Shown piece by piece: positions 1-5,339 of a stretch of DNA of 5,339 nt. Under the pieces are notes generated by a model that saw nothing but the letters and a program-made list of their open reading frames with translations, did no database searches and was not told the DNA's origin. The first letter of the stretch is position 1, and each line of letters opens with the position of its first letter. The stretch is from an uncultured Hyphomicrobiales bacterium. GTDB taxonomy: Bacteria > Pseudomonadota > Alphaproteobacteria > Rhizobiales > Aestuariivirgaceae. Position numbers and translations under genes: made by a program. Location of the stretch: positions 1 to 5,339 of the forward strand of contig CAIYXE010000357.1 of NCBI GenBank assembly GCA_903930095.1, in the 5' to 3' direction.

Positions 1-95
1 TCGCGCGGCCACACTTCTGGGACCGGGCGCGTTACTTCGGCGAGGACGCCCGTCTTGCCGACGCCCTCGAAAAGGCCGAGTCCCTGAACGGTTGA
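1..95 (+). CDS. cpaF: C-terminal end of probable CpaF/TadA-type secretion ATPase (partial)
   Basis: The left edge cuts this gene, leaving 30 whole codons read from base 3 to a TGA at 93-95. The visible tail contains RPHFWDRARYFGED followed by a short Ala/Leu/Glu-rich helix. This fits the end of CpaF-type ATPases, where an Arg-Pro-x-Phe stretch and a short amphipathic helix close the protein. The stronger argument is position: in Tad pilus clusters the hexameric cytoplasmic ATPase gene (cpaF, also tadA) comes directly before tadB, and here only 6 bases separate the stop from the tadB start. CpaF hydrolyses ATP to drive pilin extrusion through the TadB/TadC platform. No catalytic motif lies inside the window, so the name rests on context and a weak tail resemblance. 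Confidence 0.62.
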   Translation, partial: ARPHFWDRARYFGEDARLADALEKAESLNG

Positions 96-101
96 TGTTC
101 G

Positions 102-1115
102 ATGAACCTTGACAGCAATCTTCAGCAACTGATCGTCCTGGCGATGATTGGGCTGGCTGTTGGCGGGTTCGTTCTCGCAGTCTTCCTGCCGGTCTTCTCA
201 CAGGGCCGGTCCGAGGAGAGGTTGAAGAATGTCGTCGACAACAGGAGGCAGGGGTCCGGCTATGCCCAATCGGCGGCGGGAAGGCTTCCGGAGGCCTCGC
301 GGGAGAACAGGCGCAAGCAGGTCCAGCAGTCTCTGAAGCTTGCCGCGGCCCGCGAAAAGGGCCGCAAGAAGCGTATCACGCTGCGCATGCTGATCGCCCA
401 GTCCGGGGCAGAGATTTCACTCTGGACGTTCTGGTTGTATTCTGCGGTTCTGGGCGTGGTCGGTACGGCCATCGCCTACCTGGCGGGCCTGCCCTGGTAC
501 ATTTACGCACTGTGCGGTTTCGTGGGTTTCCTGGGGTTGCCGCGTTGGGTGCTTGGCAATCGCCGCAAGCGCCGCCAGGAAAAGTTCCTGAGCGAATTGC
601 CCGACGCTCTCGATATTATGGTGCGCGGACTAAGGTCCGGCCTTCCTCTCTCTGATGCTCTGAAGGTCATCGCCAGCGAGACTCCGCCGCCGATCGGGCC
701 TGAGTTCAATGAAGTGGTTGAGGGCCAGCGCGTTGGGATCACTATCGACCAGGGTCTCGAGCGCATGTTCGAGCGCTTACCGCTCCAGGAAGTGAACTTC
801 CTTGCGATCGTCCTCGCCATCCAGTCGAAGACCGGCGGTAATCTCACGGAAGCGCTGAGCAATCTCGCGAAGGTTCTCCGTGACCGCCGCAAGATGAAAA
901 ACAAGATCCGGGCCGTATCGCAGGAGGCGAAGTCCTCGGCAACCATCATGGCTTCTCTGCCGTTTGTTCTCGCGGGCGGCTTCTACCTTCTGAACCCTGA
1001 ATACTTGGCCCCGCTCTTCAACACGCAGGTCGGCAACATCCTGCTGGGAATCTGCGCGATCATGATGTTGAGCGGCATTCTGGTGATGCGCAAGATGATC
1101 AACTTCGAAATCTGA
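102..1115 (+). CDS. tadB: Tad/Flp pilus platform protein TadB (T2SF/GspF family)
   Basis: This 337-residue protein has the expected size and build of TadB, one of two inner-membrane platform subunits of the Tad (type IVc) pilus that couple the CpaF ATPase to pilin insertion. An N-terminal membrane helix (about 10-32) is followed by a strongly basic cytoplasmic stretch (about 34-92). A membrane hairpin follows (about 109-127 and 131-150), then the type II secretion F (T2SF) domain (about 160-290). The domain opens with the typical LPDALDIMVRGLRSGLPLSDAL motif region near 166-187. Two C-terminal membrane helices (about 280-297 and 311-330) end it. The ATG at 102 is chosen because the ATG at 95, which overlaps the preceding stop, meets a stop after five codons. 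No clear Shine-Dalgarno sequence precedes it, so coupling to upstream translation is inferred. It almost certainly shares a transcript with the preceding gene and tadC. Confidence 0.93.
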   Translation: MNLDSNLQQLIVLAMIGLAVGGFVLAVFLPVFSQGRSEERLKNVVDNRRQGSGYAQSAAGRLPEASRENRRKQVQQSLKLAAAREKGRKKRITLRMLIAQSGAEISLWTFWLYSAVLGVVGTAIAYLAGLPWYIYALCGFVGFLGLPRWVLGNRRKRRQEKFLSELPDALDIMVRGLRSGLPLSDALKVIASETPPPIGPEFNEVVEGQRVGITIDQGLERMFERLPLQEVNFLAIVLAIQSKTGGNLTEALSNLAKVLRDRRKMKNKIRAVSQEAKSSATIMASLPFVLAGGFYLLNPEYLAPLFNTQVGNILLGICAIMMLSGILVMRKMINFEI

Positions 1116-1126
1116 TGTGACCAAGC

Positions 1127-2098
1127 ATGCTTGACATCCTCCTCAGTCTGCTGCGGCCTGAAAATCTGATCGCGATTCTGATCGGTGTGGCGGCCTTTGC
1201 GACCGTTCTGACGCTCACCGCGCCCCTTTCCGGCGACGACGTTCTGAAGGCGCGGATGAAGCTCATCGAAGCCGAGAAGGACAGGCTGCGCGCAGGCCAG
1301 CGCGCGCTCTCGGGCAAGGAGGCCAGACTGCGCGACGCGGCGCCGAAGAGCCTCGCAGAGCAGCTTGTCAAGATGTTCAACTTGCGCCGCATTTTCGAGG
1401 CGGACTCCTCCCGCGACATGCTGCGCCAGGCAGGACTGCGCAGCGAGCGGCATCTTATGAGCTATCTCGCCTCGCGTCTTGTAAGTCCCATTATGCTGGC
1501 CCTGTTGGCCTATGTCTATTCGGCGATCGTTATAACGGACCTGTCGCCGCAAATACGGATGGTAATCACCGTGTTGGCGGCTGTAGGCGGGTACTATCTT
1601 CCTGTCATTCTGTTGAAGAACCTGGTGGCGCGCCGGCAGATATCGATCCAGCGCGCCTGGTCGGATGCCCTCGATCTCTTGCTGATCTGCGTCGAATCCG
1701 GCATGGCGGTGGAACCTGCATTGCAACGCGTGGCGAGTGAAATCGGCAGCGCCTCCGTTCCGCTGGCCGAGGAACTGACCTTGACGGTTGCCGAACTGTC
1801 TTATCTGCAGGATCGCCGCAAGGCCTTCGAGAATCTTGCTAAGCGGACTGGTATGGCCACGGTCAAGTCCGTCACGACGAGCCTCATCCAGTCTGAGCGC
1901 TATGGCACTCCATTAGGAACCGCCCTTCGCGTGCTGGCGCAGGAGAACCGCGACGCGCGGATGTCGGAGGCGGAAAGAAAAGCCGCAGCGCTTCCACCGC
2001 GGCTCACAGTTCCGATGATCATGTTCTTCCTGCCTGTAATTCTCATCGTCATTATGGGCCCGGCCATAATGAAGATCTTCGAGACCTTCTCGAAATAG
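1127..2098 (+). CDS. tadC: Tad/Flp pilus platform protein TadC (T2SF/GspF family)
   Basis: This 323-residue T2SF-family membrane protein begins 11 bases after tadB, the standard order in Tad clusters. It has an N-terminal membrane helix (about 12-31) and a charged cytoplasmic segment (about 37-95). Next come two membrane segments (about 117-137 and 144-164) and a T2SF domain (about 175-295) with the characteristic AWSDALDLLLICVESGMAVE opening near 177-196. A final hydrophobic helix lies at about 294-315. TadC is thought to pair with TadB as the inner-membrane platform on which the CpaF ATPase acts. The ATG at 1127 gives a normal N-terminus, but no good ribosome binding site is visible, so translational coupling to tadB is likely. 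Family membership is clear; TadC rather than TadB is decided by gene order and the N-terminal pattern. Confidence 0.92.
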   Translation: MLDILLSLLRPENLIAILIGVAAFATVLTLTAPLSGDDVLKARMKLIEAEKDRLRAGQRALSGKEARLRDAAPKSLAEQLVKMFNLRRIFEADSSRDMLRQAGLRSERHLMSYLASRLVSPIMLALLAYVYSAIVITDLSPQIRMVITVLAAVGGYYLPVILLKNLVARRQISIQRAWSDALDLLLICVESGMAVEPALQRVASEIGSASVPLAEELTLTVAELSYLQDRRKAFENLAKRTGMATVKSVTTSLIQSERYGTPLGTALRVLAQENRDARMSEAERKAAALPPRLTVPMIMFFLPVILIVIMGPAIMKIFETFSK

Positions 2099-2120
2099 CC
2101 GCTCGCGGCCGCTGCGGCTA
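2096..2120. terminator. Small palindrome in the tadC/tadD convergent gap, possible bidirectional terminator
   Basis: Perfect 7-bp arms, TAGCCGC at 2096-2102 and GCGGCTA at 2114-2120, enclose an 11-base GC-rich loop that itself contains the palindrome GCGGCCGC. The left arm starts with the tadC stop codon and the right arm ends 5 bases before the end of the opposing tadD gene. Neither strand has a run of T after the stem, so it is not a classical intrinsic terminator. It may slow polymerase or stabilise the 3' ends of both convergent transcripts, which is inferred from position alone. Confidence 0.35.
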
Positions 2121-2125
2121 GTTCC

Positions 2126-2902
2126 TCAGCCCTTGCCGCCTTCGCTGATCTGCTGCCACGTATTGGGCTGGGACAGCATCTTCTGCAGATATGCCATGTT
2201 GGCCTGGACCTGGTCCGGAGGCAGGTCTTCGCGTGCGAGGCTGCTGGCCTCCTCGAAGCGGCCCTGAAGGCCCACCACCAATGCAAGGTTCTGGCGGATG
2301 CGTGGCTCGCTCTTGGAGCGTGGCAGCGCATCGGCCTGCCGGAGCGTCGCCTCGGCCTGCTTGAGGTTCCCTTCGAGGGCATAGGACATGCCGAGATTGT
2401 TCATGACTGTCAGGTTCTGCGGATCGCCGGCAAGGGCCTTTGCATATTGGGCGCGCGCCTTCTCGTAGAGCCCCTGCTGGTCGTAGACTGAGCCAAGTGC
2501 GGAGTACACGCGCCAGTCGGCCTCCTTGCTGGCGGCGGCGCGCTCTAGCACCGGGATGGCCTCGCCGGCACGGCCCGCCGCTGCAAGCCTGCGGCCATAC
2601 AGGCCTGCGAGCTTGGCGTTGTCGGGATTGGTTTCGACCATGCGCGCATAGACAGAGAGTTGCTGGTCCGTCTGCCCGATCGACTCGAGGGCATTGGCGT
2701 AGGCCAGACCCTTCGATACGTCAGCTGGGTTGGCCTCCCATTTCTTCCCCATTTCAGCCACCGCCTCGAATGATGCAGGCGCGGTCGAGGCCGTGCTGAT
2801 ATTTCCGGATGGGTCCAAGCGGGATGCCTGCTTGCAGCCCGTCAGCATGGTTGCGGAAGTGAGAGCCAGAAGGATTGCGAAATACCTGCCCCGGCGCGGC
2901 AT
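2126..2902 (-). CDS. tadD: TadD-type TPR lipoprotein of the Tad pilus
   Basis: This 258-residue protein carries a lipoprotein signal: basic start (MPRRGR), hydrophobic stretch about 8-20, and lipobox LTGC at 20-23, so Cys23 would be the lipidated first residue. Residue +2 is Lys rather than Asp, which by the E. coli rule favours the outer membrane. A linker of about 25-60 leads to roughly five tetratricopeptide repeats, near 62-95, 96-127, 128-161, 163-195 and 199-230. The third and fourth are the clearest (ALGSVYDQQGLYEKARAQYA; NNLGMSYALEGNLKQAEATL). TadD proteins are TPR lipoproteins needed for Flp pilus biogenesis and are thought to help the outer-membrane secretin assemble. Lying end to end with tadC but on the opposite strand, it needs its own promoter. 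A GGAG 7 bases upstream supports the ATG at 2902. TPR proteins are hard to name by sequence alone; tad context carries the specific call. Confidence 0.87.
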   Translation of the reverse strand: MPRRGRYFAILLALTSATMLTGCKQASRLDPSGNISTASTAPASFEAVAEMGKKWEANPADVSKGLAYANALESIGQTDQQLSVYARMVETNPDNAKLAGLYGRRLAAAGRAGEAIPVLERAAASKEADWRVYSALGSVYDQQGLYEKARAQYAKALAGDPQNLTVMNNLGMSYALEGNLKQAEATLRQADALPRSKSEPRIRQNLALVVGLQGRFEEASSLAREDLPPDQVQANMAYLQKMLSQPNTWQQISEGGKG

Positions 2903-2909
2903 CGGCGGT

Positions 2910-2913
2910 CTCC
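2910..2913 (-). promoter_or_regulatory. Ribosome binding site of tadD
   Basis: GGAG on the minus strand lies 7 bases before the ATG at 2902. It is a clear Shine-Dalgarno sequence and fixes this start codon. It contrasts with tadB and tadC, which lack one. Confidence 0.7.
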
Positions 2914-2948
2914 AATTGAATGGTGAGGCGTACTCTGGGCTGTACTGG

Positions 2949-2967
2949 TCAATATTTGATTAACCAT
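2949..2967. promoter_or_regulatory. CtrA-like box in the divergent tadD/aminopeptidase promoter region
   Basis: The plus strand reads TCAA-N7-TTAACCAT, and the minus strand reads TTAA-N7-TTGACC. The Caulobacter CtrA consensus is TTAA-N7-TTAA(C), so each strand matches 7 of the 8 core bases with correct spacing. The TTAACCAT part also equals the extended CtrA half-site described in Caulobacter. TTGACC on the minus strand (2947-2952) could serve as a -35 element for tadD, although no convincing -10 follows at standard spacing. CtrA is a cell-cycle response regulator that activates the pilin gene in Caulobacter, so control of tadD is plausible. Box and -35 overlap, so activation or repression cannot be told from sequence. 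The surrounding 107-bp gap (2903-3009) holds no other feature I can support beyond the two ribosome binding sites. Confidence 0.5.
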
Positions 2968-3000
2968 AAACCGCTCTGCTGATATGGAGCCGAAAATTCC

Positions 3001-3004
3001 GGAG
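3001..3004 (+). promoter_or_regulatory. Ribosome binding site of the M17 aminopeptidase gene
   Basis: GGAG ends 5 bases before the ATG at 3010, which supports that codon as the start. The core is good and the spacing slightly short. Confidence 0.6.
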
Positions 3005-3009
3005 CCGTC

Positions 3010-4383
3010 ATGACCGATCCAGCCGAAGTGCTTCTCCCGCCGTCTGAAACAGGCATTCCTATCACCCTGATTGCGGCGGGGGAGTGGGAAAAGACCCGCC
3101 GCCGGCTCAATCCCGGCGCGCGCGCCTGGTGTGAGGCGAACGGCTTCCAGGGCCAGCCAGGCCGAAGCCTCGCCGTGCCCGGCAGTTCGGGCACGGTGGA
3201 GCAGGTGCTTGCTGGCCGTCAGGACGATGGCGGCGGTTTTGCGCTCGCCAAGCTCTGCCGTGTCCTTCCCGAAGGACGTTACCGCCTCGCAGGCACTCCG
3301 GCGGATGCAGGCTTGATCGCGCTCGGCTGGTGCCTGGAGGCTTATGGTTTCGGGGCCTATGGCAAGCCGCAGCCGCCGGTGGCGAAACTTGTCTGTCCCG
3401 CCGGGGTGGATCGCGCGGCCGTTCTCAGTGCCGCGCGCGCCAGCTATCTGGTGCGCGATCTGGTCAATACGCCGGCCTCCGACATGGGGCCAGACGAACT
3501 GGAGGCTGCGGCAAGCAAGCTTGCCCGCGCCCATAGGGCCCAGTTCACAGTGGTGTCTGGCAAGGCGTTGGAGAAGGGCTTCCCGATGATCCACGCGGTC
3601 GGCCGGGCCAGTCCCCGCGCCCCCCGCCTCATCGACTTCACATGGGGGCCGGCGCGCGCGCCGAAACTCACGCTGGTGGGCAAGGGCGTCTGCTTCGATA
3701 CCGGGGGCCTCGACATCAAGCCGGCCTCCGGCATGGCCCTGATGAAGAAGGACATGGGTGGTGCTGCCAATGTTCTGGGATTGGCACGGATGATCATGGA
3801 AGCGAAGCTCAAGGTCAGGCTGAGGGTCCTGATCCCCGCGGTCGAGAATGCGATCTCCGGCAACGCCTTCCGCCCCGGCGACGTGCTGCGGAGCCGCAAG
3901 GGTATCACGGTCGAGATCGGCAACACCGATGCGGAAGGCCGCCTTGTCCTTGGCGATGCGCTGGCGCTTGCGGATGAGGAGGCACCCGACCTGTTGATCG
4001 ACATGGCGACCCTGACGGGTGCGGCACGGGTGGCGCTCGGGCCCGATCTCCCGCCCTTCTACACGGATGACGACGAGCTGGCGGACGCCATCGCCCGCGC
4101 AGGCCGGACCGATAATGACCCGGTGTGGCGGCTTCCGCTCTGGCAGCCCTACAACCGCCTGTTCGAGTCTTCCGTGGCCGACCTCAACAATGCAGGGGAC
4201 TCGGGCTTTGCCGGCTCCATCACCGCGGCCCTGTTCCTCAGGCGCTTTGTTGAGAAGGCCCGGGCGCATGTGCATTTCGACGTGTTCGCCTGGACACCGT
4301 CCGCCCTTCCGGGCCGCCCCAGGGGCGGAGAGGCGCAGGCCATGCGCGCGCTGTTCAGGGTCATCCGGGAGCGCTACGCCTAG
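3010..4383 (+). CDS. M17-family leucyl aminopeptidase (cytosolic metallo-exopeptidase)
   Basis: This 457-residue protein is an M17 aminopeptidase, which removes N-terminal amino acids from peptides with two divalent metal ions and usually works as a cytosolic hexamer in peptide turnover. The C-terminal catalytic domain (about 150-457) has every expected element. VGKGVCFDTGGLDIKP at 223-238 holds Lys225, Asp230 and catalytic Lys237, and MKKDMGGAA at 245-253 holds Asp248. The family signature NTDAEGRL at 305-312 holds Asp307, Glu309 and Arg311. The supporting motifs ATLTGA (333-338) and GFAGSITAALFL (399-410) follow. Residues 1-145 form a diverged N-terminal domain. The protein is shorter than E. 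coli PepA (about 500 residues), mainly in that region, so I withhold the pepA symbol. No signal peptide is seen. It is transcribed divergently from tadD over a shared 107-bp region. Assignment to the family is firm; substrate preference is unknown. Confidence 0.95.
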   Translation: MTDPAEVLLPPSETGIPITLIAAGEWEKTRRRLNPGARAWCEANGFQGQPGRSLAVPGSSGTVEQVLAGRQDDGGGFALAKLCRVLPEGRYRLAGTPADAGLIALGWCLEAYGFGAYGKPQPPVAKLVCPAGVDRAAVLSAARASYLVRDLVNTPASDMGPDELEAAASKLARAHRAQFTVVSGKALEKGFPMIHAVGRASPRAPRLIDFTWGPARAPKLTLVGKGVCFDTGGLDIKPASGMALMKKDMGGAANVLGLARMIMEAKLKVRLRVLIPAVENAISGNAFRPGDVLRSRKGITVEIGNTDAEGRLVLGDALALADEEAPDLLIDMATLTGAARVALGPDLPPFYTDDDELADAIARAGRTDNDPVWRLPLWQPYNRLFESSVADLNNAGDSGFAGSITAALFLRRFVEKARAHVHFDVFAWTPSALPGRPRGGEAQAMRALFRVIRERYA

Positions 4384-4430
4384 CGCGCGTTCCGGCCAGG
4401 TGGAAACACCTGGCCGAAAAGAGCGCGCGC
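4383..4430. repeat. Nested GC-rich palindrome downstream of the aminopeptidase gene
   Basis: A perfect 10-bp stem, CGGCCAGGTG at 4393-4402 and CACCTGGCCG at 4407-4416, closes a GAAA tetraloop. Outer arms GCGCGCG at 4383-4389 and CGCGCGC at 4424-4430 pair around a small internal loop, giving a long two-part hairpin. Its first base is the last base of the aminopeptidase stop codon. No T-run follows on the plus strand, so it resembles a rho-independent terminator only in its stem; on the minus strand CTTTTCGG lies just before the inner stem. It may protect the 3' end of the transcript, and it is probably the left half of a compound element ending at 4493. Confidence 0.65.
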
Positions 4431-4444
4431 AAGATCAGAAGCTT

Positions 4445-4493
4445 AAGCATGATCTTGCCGCAAAAGTGGTTTCCACTTTTGCCGATCATGCTT
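4445..4493. repeat. Rhizobial-type intergenic palindromic repeat
   Basis: Perfect 10-bp outer arms, AAGCATGATC at 4445-4454 and GATCATGCTT at 4484-4493, enclose perfect 10-bp inner arms, GCAAAAGTGG at 4460-4469 and CCACTTTTGC at 4473-4482, with a TTT loop. The pattern GCATGATC... TTTCCACTTTT...GATCATGC is one I recognise from the short palindromes common between genes in Rhizobium, Mesorhizobium, Bradyrhizobium and relatives; copy number cannot be counted here. The last base overlaps the ppk2 stop codon. AAGATCA at 4431-4437 can also pair with TGATCTT at 4450-4456, linking it to the preceding hairpin. The inner hairpin may end or stabilise both convergent transcripts. Confidence 0.7.
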
Positions 4494-5339
4494 CAGTACT
4501 TCGCAGGCACGTACATGTCCCTGGGGACCGGCCCGCGAATGTAGTCGGGATTGTGCACGCGCTCCGGAAGCACCACCTCTGGGCGGACGATTTCCTCATA
4601 GGGAAGCTGGCTCAGGAGATGCGCAATGCAATTCAGGCGCGCTCGCTTCTTGTCCACCGCTTCGACGATCCACCACGGTGCCTCCGCGATGTGGGTGTGT
4701 TCAAGCATCGCTTCCTTGGCTTTGGTATAGGCCTCCCAGCGAGCCCGTGACTGCAAATCCATGGGGCTCAGCTTCCATTGCTTCAGCGGATCGCGGATGC
4801 GCATCAGGAAGCGCATGTGCTGCTCGTTGTCGGTGATCGAAAACCAATATTTGACAAGCTTGACGCCAGAGCGAACCAGCATGCGCTCGAACTCCGGTGT
4901 GCTCCGAAAGAATTCCGCCACCTCTTCTTCACTGCAGAATCCCATCACACGCTCGACACCGGCGCGATTGTACCAAGAGCGATCGAAAAGCACGATCTCG
5001 CCCGGCCCCGGCAAATGCTGCACATAGCGCTGGAAGTACCACTGGCCGCGTTCGCGCTCGCTGGGAGCCGGCAAAGCCACGACCCGCACGATACGTGGAT
5101 TGAGCCGCTGGGTAATTCGCTTGATGACCCCGCCCTTCCCGGCAGCATCGCGGCCTTCGAAGATCACGACCACTTTTTGCCTGGTGGTGGCGACCCAGTC
5201 CTGCAGTTTGATGAGTTCGCGCTGTAGCCGGAAAAGTTCCTCGAAGTAGAACCGGCGGCCCAGTCCGGCACCGGCCTCGCCATCTGCAGCAAGATCCTGC
5301 AAACGTCCATCGTCGAGTTCCAGTTCCAGTTCCTCGTCA
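4493..5339 (-). CDS. ppk2: Polyphosphate kinase 2, class I (5' end beyond window)
   Basis: PPK2 moves phosphate between polyphosphate and nucleoside diphosphates, making ATP or GTP from polyphosphate or the reverse. The visible 281 whole codons cover nearly the entire protein. In order come an acidic N-terminal stretch (DEELELELDDGR), the FEELFRLQRELIKLQDW helix, and the Walker A motif EGRDAAGKGG (about 5129-5158). ALPAPSERERGQWYFQRY comes next, then the Walker B region IVLFDRSWYNRAGVE (Asp near 4982-4984). The lid region follows (KYWFSI; LKQWKLSPMDLQSRARW), then EAPWWIVEA and the conserved KKRARLNCIAHLL tail. All hallmark residues are present, with no frameshift. The frame stays open to the right edge with no ATG; an in-frame TTG at 5300-5302 is an unlikely start because it would discard the acidic leader, so the true start probably lies a few codons outside. 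It converges on the aminopeptidase gene and is likely a separate transcription unit. Confidence 0.95.
   Translation of the reverse strand, partial: DEELELELDDGRLQDLAADGEAGAGLGRRFYFEELFRLQRELIKLQDWVATTRQKVVVIFEGRDAAGKGGVIKRITQRLNPRIVRVVALPAPSERERGQWYFQRYVQHLPGPGEIVLFDRSWYNRAGVERVMGFCSEEEVAEFFRSTPEFERMLVRSGVKLVKYWFSITDNEQHMRFLMRIRDPLKQWKLSPMDLQSRARWEAYTKAKEAMLEHTHIAEAPWWIVEAVDKKRARLNCIAHLLSQLPYEEIVRPEVVLPERVHNPDYIRGPVPRDMYVPAKY

Noticed and set aside
983..1726. A 247-codon minus-strand open frame opposite tadB and tadC
   Set aside because: It spans the junction of two well-supported genes, has no domain-like pattern and is rich in Gln, His and Arg, as expected of a shadow frame.
1900..2382. 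A 160-codon minus-strand frame across the tadC and tadD ends
   Set aside because: It overlaps tadD on the same strand in another frame and is Arg/Ser/Ala-rich with no motif; tadD has the lipobox, TPRs and ribosome binding site.
2956..2985. A sigma-70-like promoter for the aminopeptidase gene (TTGATT with TGATAT about 18 bases on)
   Set aside because: The -10 match is poor and AT-rich sequence makes chance matches likely, so it is not listed as a feature.
2842..4275. A 477-codon open frame on the minus strand across most of the aminopeptidase gene
   Set aside because: It lies antisense to a gene with complete M17 motifs, runs into tadD, and its translation is a His/Arg/Gly-rich mix with no recognisable motif. 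Such open antisense frames are common in high-GC genes.
4383..4430. Classical rho-independent terminator after the aminopeptidase gene
   Set aside because: The stem is strong but no T-run follows on the plus strand; it is listed as a repeat hairpin instead.
4445..4493. CRISPR repeat or phage attachment site
   Set aside because: Only one palindromic unit is present, with no spacer array, no tRNA gene and no integrase nearby; the pattern fits a dispersed intergenic palindrome.
4019..4750. A 243-codon plus-strand frame from inside the aminopeptidase gene into the ppk2 region
   Set aside because: It crosses two real genes and both intergenic palindromes, and its first part is Ser/Pro/Arg-rich frame-shifted translation of the M17 gene. 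No sign of a real protein.

Overview
The window looks like the chromosome of a high-GC alphaproteobacterium, most likely of the order Hyphomicrobiales (Rhizobiales). Three things point there: the gene order cpaF-like end > tadB > tadC followed by a convergent TPR lipoprotein gene (tadD-like); a CtrA-type recognition sequence in the tadD promoter region; and an intergenic double palindrome that resembles the small palindromic and mosaic repeats scattered through rhizobial genomes. The taxonomic call is inferred from pattern recognition, with no database comparison.

Layout: (i) 1-95, the last codons of a gene read rightward, probably the CpaF/TadA secretion ATPase; (ii) 102-1115 and 1127-2098, tadB and tadC, the paired inner-membrane platform proteins of a Tad (type IVc, Flp) pilus, tightly packed behind the ATPase gene; (iii) a 27-bp convergent gap with a small palindrome starting in the tadC stop codon; (iv) 2126-2902 on the minus strand, a TPR lipoprotein of the TadD type; (v) a 107-bp AT-richer divergent promoter region with a CtrA-like box; (vi) 3010-4383, an M17 leucyl aminopeptidase-family enzyme; (vii) a 109-bp gap between two convergent genes, filled end to end by two palindromes; (viii) 4493-5339 on the minus strand, a class I polyphosphate kinase 2 whose first few codons lie beyond the right edge.

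The left half works as one system: the ATPase, TadB and TadC form the motor and platform that extrudes Flp pilin, and TadD is the periplasm-facing lipoprotein thought to support the outer-membrane secretin. The right half holds two housekeeping or metabolic enzymes with no evident mechanistic tie to the pilus, although the aminopeptidase shares its upstream region with tadD.

I found no RNA gene, CRISPR array, insertion sequence or phage gene, and no clearly new gene system. The points most worth a second look are the CtrA-like box and the compound palindrome that exactly occupies the gap between the last two genes.
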